DNA of 13,295 nt from Pseudomonadota bacterium (lineage in GTDB: Bacteria; Myxococcota; Myxococcia; Myxococcales; Anaeromyxobacteraceae): assembly GCA_023428085.1 (NCBI GenBank), contig JAEYZK010000022.1, forward strand, positions 1 to 13,295. The letters run 5' to 3'. This document shows positions 13,145 through 13,295 of this stretch, piece by piece; positions within the stretch are counted from its first letter, which is position 1, and the number at the start of each line of letters is the position of its first letter. Made by a program: the position numbers and the translations under genes. The notes beneath the pieces were generated by a model that was given only the letters and a program-made list of their open reading frames with translations, ran no database searches and had not been told where the DNA came from.

Positions 13145-13295
13145 ATGCTCGCGCGCTGCGCCCGCTGCCAGGGCACCTTCACCACCGAACGTTTCGGCCG
13201 CCAGACCTGTCCGCACTGCGGCTCGGAGCTCCTCCTCGCCGATCCCGGCCAGCCCCCGCCCCGGCCCCCGCCGACCGCGGGCGCCGGCGCCCTCC
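13145..13295 (+). CDS. Zinc-ribbon protein, N-terminal 50 residues (cut by window edge)
   Basis: The visible start encodes a zinc ribbon with two CxxC pairs: C5-A-R-C8 and, after the spacer QGTFTTERFGRQT, C22-P-H-C25. A Pro-rich linker (PGQPPPRPPP) begins at about residue 34, as expected where a zinc ribbon is joined to a downstream domain, often a membrane domain in myxobacteria. The rest lies outside the window and no function can be assigned. The ATG is chosen because the zinc ribbon starts five residues later. Confidence 0.75.
   Translation, partial: MLARCARCQGTFTTERFGRQTCPHCGSELLLADPGQPPPRPPPTAGAGAL

Noticed and set aside
1..13295. tRNA or rRNA genes, CRISPR repeats, insertion sequences, phage genes or toxin-antitoxin pairs
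   Set aside because: I read for each of these and saw no tRNA-like cloverleaf, no spaced direct repeats, no transposase or integrase motifs and no small paired genes.

Overview
The window is very GC-rich and has the base composition, gene content and domain set of a myxobacterium. The right-hand 11 kb (about 2010-13295) looks like a member of or near the genus Anaeromyxobacter: nearly every third codon position is G or C, it has a PilZ-receiver protein of the kind common in Myxococcota, and it has a Lys/Ala-rich HU-type protein. This placement is inferred from recognition, not from a search.

Layout. (1) 1-2010: the 5' part of glnD (PII uridylyltransferase) on the minus strand runs off the left edge, and an OmpA-family envelope protein diverges from it. 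(2) At about 1990-2010 the OmpA reading frame runs, through a GCC/poly-alanine stretch, into the antisense of an L,D-transpeptidase gene that is itself cut before its catalytic Cys. Neither gene has a natural end, so this looks like a join between two unrelated sequences: an assembly chimaera or a real rearrangement. (3) 2423-4126: the remaining transpeptidase start, divergent from a 524-aa lipoprotein with an internal duplication, closed by a clear terminator. (4) 4169-6976: a ceramidase-like secreted or anchored hydrolase and purF, divergent from one symmetrical -10 element. (5) 6983-8988: an enterochelin-esterase-like hydrolase and an RMD1/DUF155-family protein, divergent across a GC-rich spacer with a G-quadruplex motif. 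(6) 9094-9535: a single-gene HU unit with its own promoter and terminator. (7) 9564-10301: a PilZ-receiver regulator, divergent from (8) 10349-13099: nuoE-nuoF-nuoJ-nuoK, a partial complex I cluster without nuoG, nuoH or nuoI. (9) 13145-end: the start of a zinc-ribbon protein.

The genes are mostly housekeeping: nitrogen signalling, purine synthesis, respiration, nucleoid structure and envelope. I saw no phage, insertion sequence, CRISPR array, tRNA or rRNA and no clear new multi-gene system. The points most worth a second look are the break near 2000, the repeated pattern of -10 boxes lying 6-12 nt before start codons (leaderless or nearly leaderless transcripts), the symmetrical purF/ceramidase promoter, the partial nuo cluster, and the ceramidase homologue that appears to lack the family's nucleophilic serine.
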